From Methylocella tundrae (GTDB taxonomy: Bacteria; Pseudomonadota; Alphaproteobacteria; Rhizobiales; Beijerinckiaceae): DNA of 64,000 bases. The position numbers were made by a program, and so were the translations under genes. The DNA is taken from the NCBI RefSeq assembly GCF_038024855.1, contig NZ_CP139089.1:3437501-3501500 (forward strand), given 5' to 3'. Within the stretch, counting starts at the first letter, position 1, and each line of letters begins with the position of its first letter. Shown here one piece after another: positions 50,772 through 63,412 of this stretch. Under the pieces are notes generated by a model, which was not told the DNA's origin, searched no databases, and saw only the letters and a program-made list of their open reading frames with translations.

Positions 50772-51748
50772 TTCTGCGCTTCGAAAATCTTGTAGGCTCC
50801 CGTCTCGACCTTCATGGCGACATGCCGGAACAAGGGTTTCAACGCGGCCTCATAGGGCAGATGCCGGTTGGCGACGAGATACAGCGCGCCGCCCTTGCGC
50901 AGCATTTTCGCCGCGCGAAGGATGAATGCTTTGCCGAGGTTTTGATCTTCCGCGCCGCCATCGTGGAAAGGCGGGTTCATGACGATAAAGTCGAGGTCTT
51001 TGAGGTCGGCGTCCTCGCGCCGGGCGTCGGCCCAGAAGAAACGCGCACGGGGATCCTGGATATTGCGGCGCGCCGCCTCGATCGCGCGGCGGTCGATGTC
51101 GATCAGCGATATTTCGGCGAGTTTCGGCGCGGCGAGCGCGGCGATGGAGAGATAGCCGACGCCGCAGCCAAGATCCGCGCCGCGGCCTGAAAGGGCGGGC
51201 AGGTTCGCGGCCAGAAGCGCGCTGCCGGGATCGATCCGGTTCCAGCTGAAGACGCCGGGCTGAGACCAGAGACCGAGCTCTTCGACGCGCTGCAAAGCGC
51301 CTTCCGCGATGGCGTCCTCGATCCCTTTCAGGACGGCCGGACGCCCGCAGACACAAACGCGATGATGACGTTTTGAGCTTTCGTCCACCACGCAGCCGAA
51401 AGCGCGCAATTCCGCGGCGATGCGCGAGCCGCCCTTGTCTTTCGGGGCCAGCGCGGTCAGCAACGCCCCTTGCCGTAGAGCACGCAATGCAAGGGCGAGC
51501 GCGCGGCGGCGCTCCACTGTGCCGGGGGGGCCTAACATGGTCATTCCGGCAAGCGTCTCCGGCGCTTGGGTCTCGAGCACTGCCGCGCCCGGAACGAGCG
51601 GCGAGAACTGGATGGCGCGGGGAGGGGCGGAGGCCAGTTCGACTGGCGGCGCGCCATAGACGCCGCATTGTTCGGATTCGGACGGGCGCTCGCTTCCCGG
51701 CCGCGGCGGCAAAACATCGCTCAAAGGCGCCGCGGCGTCACTCGCCAT
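50768..51748 (-). CDS. rsmC: 16S rRNA methyltransferase, RsmC-like
   Basis: A 326-residue class I methyltransferase. An N-terminal degenerate methyltransferase-like half (about 1-150) precedes the catalytic half with ADLGCGVGYLSIAAL, the acidic IDIDRRAIEAARRN and NPPFHDGG. The N-P-P-F motif marks methylation of a guanine N2; RsmC acts on G1207 of 16S rRNA. Its start (51748) lies 11 bases inside the end of the small upstream gene and its stop overlaps rsuA, so all three are probably one transcript. A longer frame to 51892 is just the shifted reading of the small gene. Confidence 0.82.
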   Translation of the reverse strand: MASDAAAPLSDVLPPRPGSERPSESEQCGVYGAPPVELASAPPRAIQFSPLVPGAAVLETQAPETLAGMTMLGPPGTVERRRALALALRALRQGALLTALAPKDKGGSRIAAELRAFGCVVDESSKRHHRVCVCGRPAVLKGIEDAIAEGALQRVEELGLWSQPGVFSWNRIDPGSALLAANLPALSGRGADLGCGVGYLSIAALAAPKLAEISLIDIDRRAIEAARRNIQDPRARFFWADARREDADLKDLDFIVMNPPFHDGGAEDQNLGKAFILRAAKMLRKGGALYLVANRHLPYEAALKPLFRHVAMKVETGAYKIFEAQK

Positions 51749-51911
51749 CGGTCTCGGGAGCGGTTTCCCCGGCGACGCCGGCGGCTTTGTCGGCGTCGGC
51801 TTTTTCTTTTTCCTTTTCCGCTTTGCGCGCGGCGGCCTTTTCCGCGGTTTTCGCGGCCTTGGCCTTTTCGCGCTCCCTGCGTTCAAAATCATAGTTCGGT
51901 TTGCGCGCCAT
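51738..51911 (-). CDS. Small lysine/alanine-rich conserved protein
   Basis: A 57-residue product, MARKPNYDFERREREKAK followed by an alternating Ala/Lys/Glu helix and an acidic tail. Proteins of this kind are common in alphaproteobacteria and have no known function; the sequence suggests a single charged helix. It overlaps the start of rsmC by 11 bases. Confidence 0.72.
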   Translation of the reverse strand: MARKPNYDFERREREKAKAAKTAEKAAARKAEKEKEKADADKAAGVAGETAPETDGE

Positions 51912-51985
51912 TTTATGCTCCAAAAGAATAATTCTGCTCCAGAAGGACAAGGCCCTCTCGGTTTGCGGTGGGTGAAAACGATTCG

Positions 51986-54976
<2,991 letters not shown>

Positions 54977-55167
54977 TGATCCGTCTGGCTTTGAGTGATC
55001 GAAGCGTCAGGACGCGGCCGCGGCTCGATTTGGCCCGCCCTCCGCATGTCTTTGCTGTCCCTAATTTAGCGAGCTTCGCGCAATTTGCCATTGCATTTTG
55101 GGCGAATCCTGAAAGCCTGCCTGCTGAAGAGCGCGCGACGCTGGTGACGGCGGCGACCCCGCGCGGG

Positions 55168-55205
55168 CAAAAACAAAAAAAAGAGGTCCGGCCGCGGGCC
55201 GGACC
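55168..55205 (-). terminator. Minus-strand terminator structure upstream of the symporter gene
   Basis: GGTCCGGCC and GGCCGGACC form a perfect 9-bp stem with loop GCG (55185-55205). Read on the minus strand, it is followed by TCTTTTTTTTGTTTTT. It points towards uvrA, so it would stop transcription antisense to the symporter before it enters uvrA. Confidence 0.75.
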
Positions 55206-55231
55206 ACTGACAGCTTTGGAAGCGGACTCCA

Positions 55232-56557
55232 ATGGTCGCGATTTCGGCAAGCTCCCCCGCTGGCGCTGCGGCGAAGCCTTTCTACAAAATTCTTTATGTC
55301 CAGGTTCTGATCGGGATCGTGCTCGGCGCTCTGTTCGGATGGCTCCTGCCCGAATATGCGACCAACGCCTGGGTCAAGGCGCTCGGCGACGGCTTCGTCA
55401 AGCTGATCAAAATGCTCATCGCGCCGATCATCTTCTGCACGGTCGTCTCCGGCATCGCGCATATATCGGATGCGCGAAAAGTCGGCAGGGTCGGCGTCAA
55501 GGCTCTCGTCTATTTTGAGATTGTATCGTCTTTCGCGCTCATCTTCGGCCTCCTTGTCGGCAATCTGCTGCGGCCGGGCGCGGGCTTTACGGGACATGGC
55601 GACGCCGCCGCGGTCGCGGGCTTCGAGAAACAGGCCGGAGCGCATCACGCGGTCGATTTCGTTCTCGACATCATTCCCGACAGCGTTGTCGGCGCCTTCG
55701 CCAAGGGCGATGTGCTCCAGGTGCTGCTTTTTGCGATCCTGTTCGGATTCGCCCTGATGGCGCTCGGCCAGCGCGGAAAGACCATCCTGTCTTTAGTCGA
55801 CGATCTGGCGCACGCGGTTTTCGGCGTCATCAATATCGTCATGAAGGCGGCGCCTATCGGCGCTTTCGGCGCCATGGCCTTCACCGTCGGCAAATATGGC
55901 GCGCATTCGCTCGGCAATCTTCTCGGCCTTGTCGCGACCTTCTATTTGACGTCGGCCCTGTTCATTATCCTGATCCTTGGCTCGATTGCCCGGATCGCCG
56001 GCTTCAATATTTTCAAATTCCTGAATTATATCAAATCCGAGCTTCTGATCGTGCTCGGCACGAGCTCATCGGAAAGCGCCTTGCCGGCGCTGATGGAGAA
56101 GCTTGAGCGTCTCGGCTGCTCGAAGCCGGTCGTCGGCCTCGTCGTGCCGACCGGCTATTCCTTCAATCTCGACGGCACCAATATCTATATGACATTGGCG
56201 ACCCTGTTCATCGCGCAGGCGCTCGGCGTCGACCTGAGTTTCAGCCAGCAGATGACCATACTCATCGTCGCCATGCTGACATCAAAGGGCGCGAGCGGCG
56301 TCACGGGGGCGGGCTTCATTACACTGGCCGGCACGCTTGCCGTGGTCGATCCGGCGCTTGTTCCGGGTATGGCGATCGTGCTTGGCGTCGACAAATTCAT
56401 GAGCGAATGCCGCGCCTTGACCAATATCATCGGCAATGGCGTTGCAACCGTCGTCATTTCATGGTCGGAAGGCGAACTTGATCGCGCCAAGCTCAAGGCC
56501 GCGCTCGACCGCAAGATCGACGTGTCCGACGTTCGCGCCGGCGTCTCGACGGGCTGA
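55232..56557 (+). CDS. dctA: Dicarboxylate/amino acid:cation symporter (DAACS family)
   Basis: A 441-residue membrane carrier with about eight membrane helices and the family's hairpin loops. Signatures: [19 protein letters not shown] near residue 65, the serine-rich re-entrant loop [20 protein letters not shown] near 270, and [22 protein letters not shown], which carries the substrate- and cation-binding Asn/Asp. It is most like DctA (succinate, fumarate, malate uptake), though glutamate/aspartate carriers are close. It lies between uvrA and ssb. Confidence 0.9.
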   Translation: MVAISASSPAGAAAKPFYKILYVQVLIGIVLGALFGWLLPEYATNAWVKALGDGFVKLIKMLIAPIIFCTVVSGIAHISDARKVGRVGVKALVYFEIVSSFALIFGLLVGNLLRPGAGFTGHGDAAAVAGFEKQAGAHHAVDFVLDIIPDSVVGAFAKGDVLQVLLFAILFGFALMALGQRGKTILSLVDDLAHAVFGVINIVMKAAPIGAFGAMAFTVGKYGAHSLGNLLGLVATFYLTSALFIILILGSIARIAGFNIFKFLNYIKSELLIVLGTSSSESALPALMEKLERLGCSKPVVGLVVPTGYSFNLDGTNIYMTLATLFIAQALGVDLSFSQQMTILIVAMLTSKGASGVTGAGFITLAGTLAVVDPALVPGMAIVLGVDKFMSECRALTNIIGNGVATVVISWSEGELDRAKLKAALDRKIDVSDVRAGVSTG

Positions 56558-56600
56558 AATTTCCGCCTTCGGCGCTTGCCGCCGCGAGCGCCGGCTGCTA

Positions 56601-56615
56601 GAACATACATAGAAC
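56601..56615 (+). promoter_or_regulatory. LexA (SOS) box upstream of ssb
   Basis: GAAC-ATACATA-GAAC is a perfect match to the alphaproteobacterial LexA operator GAAC-N7-GAAC, 100 bases before the ssb start. Confidence 0.8.
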
Positions 56616-56714
56616 ATAGGCGCGGTGGTGGACAAGCCGCGCGCGGCGCCGCTAACTGCATTGAGTGATCGGATCAGCCGAGTTTTTTGCAAGCGTTTCC
56701 AGGGAGCATAAAGA

Positions 56715-57221
56715 ATGGCGGGGAGCGTCAATAAGGTAATTCTCGTCGGTAATCTCGGCCGCGATCCGGAAACGCGGCGGATGAATTCCGGCGACGCGGT
56801 GGTAAGTTTCAGCCTGGCGACGACGGAGTCCTGGCGCGACAAGGCGACCGGCGAGCGCAAGGATCGCACTGAGTGGCATAACATCGTGATCTTCAACGAG
56901 AATCTCGGGAAAATCGTGGAGCAGTATTGCAAAAAGGGCTCGAAAGTTTATCTCGAGGGTCAACTGCAGACGCGCGAGTATACCGATAAGGAAGGCAACC
57001 AGCGCAAGACGACGGAAGTCGTGCTGCAAAGATTTCGCGGCGAACTGACTCTGCTCGATAGCCGCGGCCGAGGTGATTCCGAGGCTGACCGCGGCGGATT
57101 TGAGGACGCGAGTTCGAGTTTCGGCCGGTCGTCGCCGATGGAGCGCGCGCCCGATCGCCGTCCCGCCGCCGCGGGCGCTGGCCGCACCGCCGACATCATC
57201 GACGACGATATTCCATTCTAG
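56715..57221 (+). CDS. ssb: Single-stranded DNA-binding protein
   Basis: A 168-residue SSB. The OB fold begins GSVNKVILVGNLGRDPETRRM and includes RTEWHNIVIFNENLG and EGQLQTREYTDKEGN. A disordered Gly/Arg/Ser linker ends in the acidic tip DDDIPF that recruits partner proteins. AGGGAG precedes the ATG. A perfect LexA box lies upstream. Confidence 0.96.
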   Translation: MAGSVNKVILVGNLGRDPETRRMNSGDAVVSFSLATTESWRDKATGERKDRTEWHNIVIFNENLGKIVEQYCKKGSKVYLEGQLQTREYTDKEGNQRKTTEVVLQRFRGELTLLDSRGRGDSEADRGGFEDASSSFGRSSPMERAPDRRPAAAGAGRTADIIDDDIPF

Positions 57222-57500
57222 AGGATATTCCGATCAGATTGGTTCGATCCGATCGACGCGAATATGCTCAAGCTTTTGAATCTGGAGCGATTTCTGATCG
57301 ATCGAATGACCCCATTCGATCGGAAAGCGGTTGGGCGTTCGGCGAATGTAGTCGCCATGAAGGCTGCCCGGCCTATCGCCGTGCGGTCGGGCCTTTGCGT
57401 GCAATCTCTGGTTTTGCTCGGTTTTCGCCGCGTAAAGCTGGCGTTTTGGCGCGTGGGCCTCTAATATTGGGCCTTGAACTCATTTTTGGACTAGCTTTCA
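57222..57500. other. ssb-gyrA intergenic region
   Basis: Contains copy B of the 65-bp dispersed repeat at 57265-57329. No gene is seen. A stop codon in frame at 57492 limits the gyrA start. Confidence 0.6.
57265..57329 (-). repeat. 65-bp dispersed repeat, copy B
   Basis: Reverse complement of 41366-41430 with two differences (AGA in copy A against GGT here). The inner palindrome CGATCGAATGG...CATTCGATCG is conserved. Confidence 0.85.
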
Positions 57501-60266
57501 TTGGCCGATACTGACGACACCGGACCGGCTGCCCCCGGATCCGACATCAGACCCGTTTCCATCTCTGACGAGATGCGCCGCAGCTATCTCGATTATGCGA
57601 TGAGCGTGATCGTCAGCCGGGCCTTGCCCGACGTGCGAGACGGTCTGAAGCCGGTGCACCGGCGCATTTTGTTCTCGATGAACGAGAACAACCACACGCC
57701 CGACCGTCCTTACGTCAAATGCGCGCGTATCGTCGGCGACGTCATGGGTAAATATCATCCGCACGGCGACTCGGCGATCTATGATGCGCTGGTGCGCATG
57801 GCGCAATCCTTTTCGATGCGTCTGCCTCTCATCGACGGCCAGGGCAATTTCGGCTCGGTCGACGGCGATCCGGCGGCGGCGATGCGCTACACCGAATCGC
57901 GCCTCGCGCGTCCGGCCATGGCGCTGCTCGAAGACATTGATTCCGATACCGTCGATTTTCAGCCGAATTACGATGGCAAGGAACATGAGCCGGTCGTGCT
58001 GCCGGCGCGCTTTCCGAACCTTCTCGTCAATGGCGCGGGCGGCATCGCCGTCGGCATGGCGACGAACATCCCGCCGCATAATCTGGGCGAGGTGATCGAC
58101 GCGGTGATCGCGCTGATCGAGCAGCCCGAACTCACGATCGAAGAGTTGATCGCCTATGTGCCGGGGCCAGATTTCCCGACCGGCGGCGCCATTCTCGGCC
58201 GCGCCGGCGTCCAGTCCGCCTATCTTACCGGACGCGGATCGATCCTGACGCGGGCGAAGGTCGATGTCGAGGTTTTGCGCAAGGAGCGCGAGGCGCTGAT
58301 CGTCACCGAGATCCCTTATCAGGTAAACAAGGCGACCCTGATCGAGAAGATCGCGGAACTCGTGCGCGACAAGCGCGTCGAGGGCATTTCTGATCTGCGC
58401 GACGAATCCGATCGCGACGGCATGCGCATCGTCATCGAACTGAAGCGCGACGCCGTCGCCGACGTTGTTTTGAACCAGCTCTGGCGCTTCACCGCGCTGC
58501 AGTCGAGCTTTCCGTGCAACATGATCGCCTTGAATGGCGGCCGTCCGGAAATGCTGACGCTGAAGGATTTCCTGACCGCCTTCATCGATTTCCGCGAAGA
58601 GGTCGTCACACGGCGCACAAAGCACCTGCTGGCCAAGGCGCGCGACGCCGCCCATCTCCAGGTCGGCCTCGCCATCGCGGTCGCCAATATCGATGAAGTC
58701 ATTCGGCTGATCCGCACCTCGGCGGACGCCGGCGCGGCGCGCGAGGCTTTGATGGCCCGCACCTGGCCGGCGCACGATATGGCGCCGCTGATTCTGCTCA
58801 TCGCCGATCCGCGCCATATCGTGTCGGAAGACGGCCATTGCCGTCTCTCGGAGGCGCAGGCGCGCGCCATTCTGGAATTGCGCCTGCAGCGGCTGACGGC
58901 GCTGGGACGCGAGGAAATCGCCGAAGCGCTGAACAAGCTCGCCGTCGAAATCGCCGACTATCTCGAAATCCTGCATTCGCGCGAGCGCCTCTTTGGCATC
59001 ATCAAGGATGAGATGCTGGCGGTCAAAAGCGCGCATGCAACGCCGCGCCGCACCATCATTCTCGACAGTGCGCCCGGCGTCGAGGATGAGGATCTGATCC
59101 AGCGCGAGGATATGGTCGTCACTGTCTCGCATCTTGGCTACATCAAGCGCGTGCCGCTCGCGACCTATCGCGCGCAAAGACGCGGCGGCAAAGGCCGCGC
59201 CGCCATGCAGACGAAGGACGAGGATTTCGTCGCAAGGCTGTTCGTCGGCTCGACCCATACGCCGGTGCTTTTCTTTTCGTCGCGCGGACAGGTCTATAAG
59301 GAAAAAATCTGGCGGCTGCCTTTATCGGCTCCACAGGCGCGCGGCAAGGCGCTCGTCAACATCCTGCCGCTCGAGCAGCGCGAACGCATTACGACCATCA
59401 TGCCTTTGCCGGAAGACGAGGCTGCCTGGGCGACGCTCGACGTCGTATTCGCAACGACCCGCGGCACGGTGAGACGCAACAAGCTGTCCGATTTCGCGCA
59501 GGTCAATCGCGCCGGCAAGATCGCCATGCGGCTCGATGAGGGCGAGGAAATCGTCGACGTGCAGATCTGCTCGGAAGACGCCGACGTGCTCCTCACCACC
59601 GCGAAAGGCCAGTGCATCCGCTTCCCGGTCACCGACGTCAGGGTGTTCAAGGGGCGTGATTCGATGGGCGTGCGCGGCATCTTGCTGGGTGAGGGCGACC
59701 GCGTGATATCGCTGGCGATTTTACGCCATATCGAGGCGGACAGCGGCGAGCGCATCGCTTATCTCAAAATGCGGCGCGCCGTCGCCGGCGAGGCCACGAT
59801 CGAGGGCAATGGGGAGGCTGCGGCGGAGGAAGCCGGCGCCGAGGAGGCGCCTGCCTTGAGCCTTAGCCCCGAGCGCTATGCCCGGATGTCCGCCGACGAG
59901 CAGATCATTCTGACGCTGTCCTCCAATGGTTTCGGCAAGCGCACCTCGTCTTATGAGTACCGGATCACCGGGCGCGGCGGCAAAGGCATCGTCGCCATGG
60001 CGGTCAACCAGCGCAATGGCCAGCTCATCGCCTCAATGCCGGTCGAAGACGGCGACGAGATCATGCTGGTCACTAACGGCGGCCAGTTGATCCGTTGTCC
60101 TGTCGACGGCATCCGCGTCGCGGGGCGCGGCACGCAAGGCGTCATCGTCTTCAACACCGGCGCAGACGAACAGGTCGTGTCGGTCGAGCGGATCAGTGAG
60201 GAAGACGCCGCCCGGACCGAGGCGGATGAAGAACCGCCGGCGGCGCAGCCGGGCGACGACGCTTAG
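57501..60266 (+). CDS. gyrA: DNA gyrase subunit A
   Basis: A 921-residue subunit. The catalytic Tyr130 is in AMRYTESRL. The quinolone region [17 protein letters not shown] keeps Ser91 and Asp95, the usual susceptible-type residues (E. coli Ser83 and Asp87). The C-terminal beta-pinwheel carries the QRRGGKGR gyrase box at about residue 557. The gene must start at TTG 57501, since a stop lies in frame at 57492. The length is normal for alphaproteobacteria. gyrB is 20 kb upstream. Confidence 0.96.
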   Translation: MADTDDTGPAAPGSDIRPVSISDEMRRSYLDYAMSVIVSRALPDVRDGLKPVHRRILFSMNENNHTPDRPYVKCARIVGDVMGKYHPHGDSAIYDALVRMAQSFSMRLPLIDGQGNFGSVDGDPAAAMRYTESRLARPAMALLEDIDSDTVDFQPNYDGKEHEPVVLPARFPNLLVNGAGGIAVGMATNIPPHNLGEVIDAVIALIEQPELTIEELIAYVPGPDFPTGGAILGRAGVQSAYLTGRGSILTRAKVDVEVLRKEREALIVTEIPYQVNKATLIEKIAELVRDKRVEGISDLRDESDRDGMRIVIELKRDAVADVVLNQLWRFTALQSSFPCNMIALNGGRPEMLTLKDFLTAFIDFREEVVTRRTKHLLAKARDAAHLQVGLAIAVANIDEVIRLIRTSADAGAAREALMARTWPAHDMAPLILLIADPRHIVSEDGHCRLSEAQARAILELRLQRLTALGREEIAEALNKLAVEIADYLEILHSRERLFGIIKDEMLAVKSAHATPRRTIILDSAPGVEDEDLIQREDMVVTVSHLGYIKRVPLATYRAQRRGGKGRAAMQTKDEDFVARLFVGSTHTPVLFFSSRGQVYKEKIWRLPLSAPQARGKALVNILPLEQRERITTIMPLPEDEAAWATLDVVFATTRGTVRRNKLSDFAQVNRAGKIAMRLDEGEEIVDVQICSEDADVLLTTAKGQCIRFPVTDVRVFKGRDSMGVRGILLGEGDRVISLAILRHIEADSGERIAYLKMRRAVAGEATIEGNGEAAAEEAGAEEAPALSLSPERYARMSADEQIILTLSSNGFGKRTSSYEYRITGRGGKGIVAMAVNQRNGQLIASMPVEDGDEIMLVTNGGQLIRCPVDGIRVAGRGTQGVIVFNTGADEQVVSVERISEEDAARTEADEEPPAAQPGDDA

Positions 60267-60276
60267 CGCCGGACGG

Positions 60277-60316
60277 CTTTGAATGGAATCGCGCCGCGAT
60301 TCCATTCAAAGTTTCT
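60277..60316 (+). terminator. Perfect 17-bp palindrome after gyrA, probable terminator
   Basis: CTTTGAATGGAATCGCG and CGCGATTCCATTCAAAG are exact complements with one base between, followed by TTTCTC. The position 11 bases after the gyrA stop suits a terminator, although the T-run is poor. A similar palindrome style occurs in the 65-bp repeats, so it may also be a repeat element. Confidence 0.55.
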
Positions 60317-60340
60317 CATTAAGAGGCTAATGCAAGCTGC

Positions 60341-60362
60341 AGCTTTTCGGCGTCATGCTCTA
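60341..60362. repeat. Half-copy of the TCATGC-type dispersed repeat
   Basis: Contains TTTCGGCGTCATGCTCT (60345-60361), identical over 17 bases to the end of phaR (41466-41482). Confidence 0.5.
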
Positions 60363-60430
60363 GCCTCGGATGATCGCGCCGCGCTGTTTCGACGCCAGAA
60401 CGCCTGAAGGCGGCGGCTGTTATAAGACTG

Positions 60431-61165
60431 ATGCTGGCGGAGCGGCCGATGGCGATGATCAAAAGGGTCGCGGTAACCCGCTTCCGCGCCAAGCGGGACG
60501 AATTGCGCGACCCGCTTCTTTCCGTGCTCACCCTTTTGCTGATCCTGTTCCTTTTCGTGATCGTGCCGCTCCATGCCGCGGGAACGATCTCGGCCGAGGG
60601 TTACGGCTTCATCATCGTCCTTTTGCTCGCCAGCTGCGTGCTCATGCAGTCGACAAGATGGGTCGTGCTGGTGGTTCTGTTCAGCGGCGTCGCGCTCGCG
60701 GCCGCCGCCGTGGTCCTTCGTTCCCGATCCCCCTCGGCCGTCGACATCCTTCTTGAAGCGATCGCGTGGGTGATCATCGACATCGCGCTGATTTTCGTCA
60801 TCGCCGGAGCGGTGTTTGCTCCCGGCCGCGTCACCTATCATCGCGTCAATGGCGCGGTGCTGCTTTATCTGACCATGGGCATGACTTTTGTCGGGCTCTA
60901 CACGCTTGTCGGCCTGTGGTCTCCGAACGCGTTTTCCGGCCTCGTCGTCTATCACGAAAGGGGGATGGCGAGCAGCGTCATCTATTTCAGTTTTGTCACG
61001 CTGACCTCCGTCGGGTACGGCGACATCGCGCCGGTTCACCCGATGGCGCGCGCGCTCGCAAATCTCGAAGGGATTATCGGGCAGCTTTTTCCCGCGACCT
61101 TGCTCGCCCGCCTGGTGACGCTCGAACTGCAGGACCGCCACGATCGCCTCAAGGGCAAGGATTAG
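60431..61165 (+). CDS. Two-helix potassium channel family protein
   Basis: A 244-residue membrane protein. Four or so helices in the first half (LLSVLTLLLILFLFVIV; GYGFIIVLLLASCVLM; WVVLVVLFSGVALAAAA; VIIDIALIFVIAGAVFA) precede a pore unit with VIYFSFVTLTSVGYGDIAP, the K+ selectivity filter. There is no RCK/TrkA domain, so gating is unclear. ATGs at 60431, 60449 and 60455 are possible starts. Its stop overlaps that of hspQ. Confidence 0.88.
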   Translation: MLAERPMAMIKRVAVTRFRAKRDELRDPLLSVLTLLLILFLFVIVPLHAAGTISAEGYGFIIVLLLASCVLMQSTRWVVLVVLFSGVALAAAAVVLRSRSPSAVDILLEAIAWVIIDIALIFVIAGAVFAPGRVTYHRVNGAVLLYLTMGMTFVGLYTLVGLWSPNAFSGLVVYHERGMASSVIYFSFVTLTSVGYGDIAPVHPMARALANLEGIIGQLFPATLLARLVTLELQDRHDRLKGKD

Positions 61166-61491
61166 TTCCGGCGCGCGGTCCTGATCTGATAGGCTCCGTC
61201 CTGCGCGCGCACGAAGATTTCATCGACCTGCGGATGACGGATGGGATCGCCGGACGTGTCGGGCAATAAATTCTGCTCCGAGACATAGGCGATATATTCT
61301 GTTTCGGCGTTTTCCGCGAAGAGATGATAGAAGGGTTGGTCCTTGCGCGGACGAACCTCTTCGGGAATGGACTGCCACCATTCGTCGGTATTGGAAAAGA
61401 CCGGGTCGACGTCGTAGATGATGCCCCGGAAAGGATACTTCCGGTGCCTCACCACCTGACCAATGCCAAACTTTGCGATAAGAGGCTTCAT
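61162..61491 (-). CDS. hspQ: Heat shock protein HspQ (hemimethylated-DNA-binding family)
   Basis: A 109-residue protein: AKFGIGQVVRHRKYPFRGIIYDVDP, NTDEWWQSIP and FYHLFAENAETEYIAYVSEQNLLPD match HspQ (YccV). In E. coli it is a heat-inducible adaptor that affects Lon and DnaA turnover. The family start is at 61491; a longer frame to 61533 lacks homology. It is convergent with the potassium channel. Confidence 0.92.
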   Translation of the reverse strand: MKPLIAKFGIGQVVRHRKYPFRGIIYDVDPVFSNTDEWWQSIPEEVRPRKDQPFYHLFAENAETEYIAYVSEQNLLPDTSGDPIRHPQVDEIFVRAQDGAYQIRTARRN

Positions 61492-61628
61492 GACGTCTCG
61501 TCCGCACTCAAAATCGCCGCCGGACGCAGTCAAACCAGCGTCAGGACGAACTTTCCGGACATTATTCGGGTATCTTTCACTTGCGTCAATGTCAACTTGG
61601 CTGGCGCCGATCCCTGGAAGCGTTCCCT

Positions 61629-63230
61629 ATGACTTCTCATCGTCTGCCGCCTGAACTTTTGAGCAATTCGGAAATGGCGGAGGCCGACCGGCTGACCATC
61701 GCCTCGGGAGTCCCCGGCTATGCGCTGATGGAGAACGCCGGGGCCGCGGTCGCCCTGGAGGCGAGCTGGCTCGCGCCGCGTCACGGACGCATCGTGGTCC
61801 TTTGCGGACCGGGCAATAATGGCGGAGACGGCTTTGTCGCCGCCCGGCTTTTGAAGGCGCGGGACTTTTCCGTCACGCTCGGATTGCTTGTCAGCATCGA
61901 CGCGTTGCGCGGCGACGCCGCAGCCGCCGCCAGAGCCTGGAATGGCGAAATCACCGCCATCGAGGCGCTGGACCTCGACGCAGCGGATCTTGTCATCGAC
62001 GCTTTGTTCGGGGCGGGCCTCGCCCGCGACCTTGACGGGCCGGCGCGGGCGGCCGTGGATCGCCTCAACGCCTTCTCGCGCGAGCGAAAAAAGCCGGTGC
62101 TCGCGGTTGACGTTCCCTCCGGCATTGACGGAACGAGCGGGCAGGTCCGGGGCGTCGCGGTGTGGGCCTCGAAAACCATCACTTTTTTTCGTCGCAAGCC
62201 GGGTCATCTGCTGCTGCCGGGGCGGCTGCATTGCAATGAGACGATCGTCGCCGACATCGGGATCACATCGGCGGTGCTTGATGTCGTGAGGCCGGCGACG
62301 CAGGCCAACGAGCCGGAGGTCTGGGGCGGCCTCTACCCGGTTCCCCGCATCGACGGCCACAAATACGCGCGCGGCCACGCCCTTGTTCTGTCCGGCGGCC
62401 TCGCCCACACCGGCGCGGCGCGGCTTGCGGCTCGCGGCGCCTTGCGCGCGGGGGCCGGCCTCGTGACCATCGCGACGCCGAAGGAGGCGCTCGGCGCCCA
62501 TGCGGCGGCGCTGACCGCGATCATGACGGCGGTCTGCGACGGTCCGGAGGAGCTCGCGGCGATCCTCGAGGACGGGCGCAAGAACGCCCTCGTTCTGGGG
62601 CCAGGGCTTGGCGTTGGCGCGGCGACCCGCGCCCTGACGCTTAGCGCGCTGGCGCCGGCATCGCGCGCCAAAATTCTCGACGCCGATGCGCTGTCGAGCT
62701 TCAAGGGCGACGCCTTTTCCCTGGCGCAGGCGATCAGGGGCTCGGGCGGCCCCGTCGTTTTGACGCCGCATGATGGCGAATTCGCCCGGCTTTTCGGCGA
62801 TCTTTCCGCCGATGACGAGCGCCGCTGGCTGAAGTCCGACGCGGACCCTGAAACGCTGCAAAAGCGGCTCAACGGCCTGAGGTCTGTCTCGAAACTTGAG
62901 CGCGCGCGGGCGGCCGCCGCCCTCGCCGGCGCCATTGTGCTGCTCAAGGGCCCCGACACGGTGGTGGCGCATCCCGACGGGCGGGCAATGATCGACGATA
63001 CGTCGCCGCCCTGGCTCGCAACGGCGGGGTCGGGCGATGTTCTTGCCGGAATGATCGCGGGCCTCTGCGCGCAATCCATGCCGCCTTTCGAGGCCGCCTC
63101 GGCCGCGGTCTGGCTGCATGGAGCGGGCGCACGCCATTTTGGTCCTGGGCTCGTGGCTGAGGATATACCCGAGAGCCTGCCGGCGGTCCTTCGGGCCCTG
63201 TTCCAGAGCTTCGGCTTGACCTTTCCTTGA
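61629..63230 (+). CDS. nnr: Bifunctional NAD(P)H-hydrate epimerase / ADP-dependent dehydratase
   Basis: A 533-residue repair enzyme with the epimerase domain first (YjeF_N; about 1-220, with GPGNNGGDGFVAARLL and DVPSGIDGTSG) and the dehydratase domain second (about 235-525, with LTPHDGEFARLF and ATAGSGDVLAGMIAGLCAQ). It restores hydrated NADH and NADPH. The order is as in E. coli Nnr. Start 61629 matches the family; a TTG/ATG at 61581 would overlap the hspQ control region. Confidence 0.93.
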   Translation: MTSHRLPPELLSNSEMAEADRLTIASGVPGYALMENAGAAVALEASWLAPRHGRIVVLCGPGNNGGDGFVAARLLKARDFSVTLGLLVSIDALRGDAAAAARAWNGEITAIEALDLDAADLVIDALFGAGLARDLDGPARAAVDRLNAFSRERKKPVLAVDVPSGIDGTSGQVRGVAVWASKTITFFRRKPGHLLLPGRLHCNETIVADIGITSAVLDVVRPATQANEPEVWGGLYPVPRIDGHKYARGHALVLSGGLAHTGAARLAARGALRAGAGLVTIATPKEALGAHAAALTAIMTAVCDGPEELAAILEDGRKNALVLGPGLGVGAATRALTLSALAPASRAKILDADALSSFKGDAFSLAQAIRGSGGPVVLTPHDGEFARLFGDLSADDERRWLKSDADPETLQKRLNGLRSVSKLERARAAAALAGAIVLLKGPDTVVAHPDGRAMIDDTSPPWLATAGSGDVLAGMIAGLCAQSMPPFEAASAAVWLHGAGARHFGPGLVAEDIPESLPAVLRALFQSFGLTFP

Positions 63231-63412
63231 GGCGCGGCGCGGAGTCGGGCTTCGCGCGGTCTCTACTTTGCCTGACTTTGCTCCAACAGTTGGCGCGGAA
63301 GTTGCGGACGTTCGAAGCAACAACCGGTCGTTAGAATGCCGACGCGGCTTTCGATGTCCAAATGAGGATGTCGGCTGTCGCGAGAAACGGCGGGACGTAT
63401 GTCGGAAGACTC

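Noticed and set aside
57501..60266. Quinolone-resistance substitution in gyrA
   Set aside because: The two key positions keep Ser and Asp, the usual susceptible-type residues.
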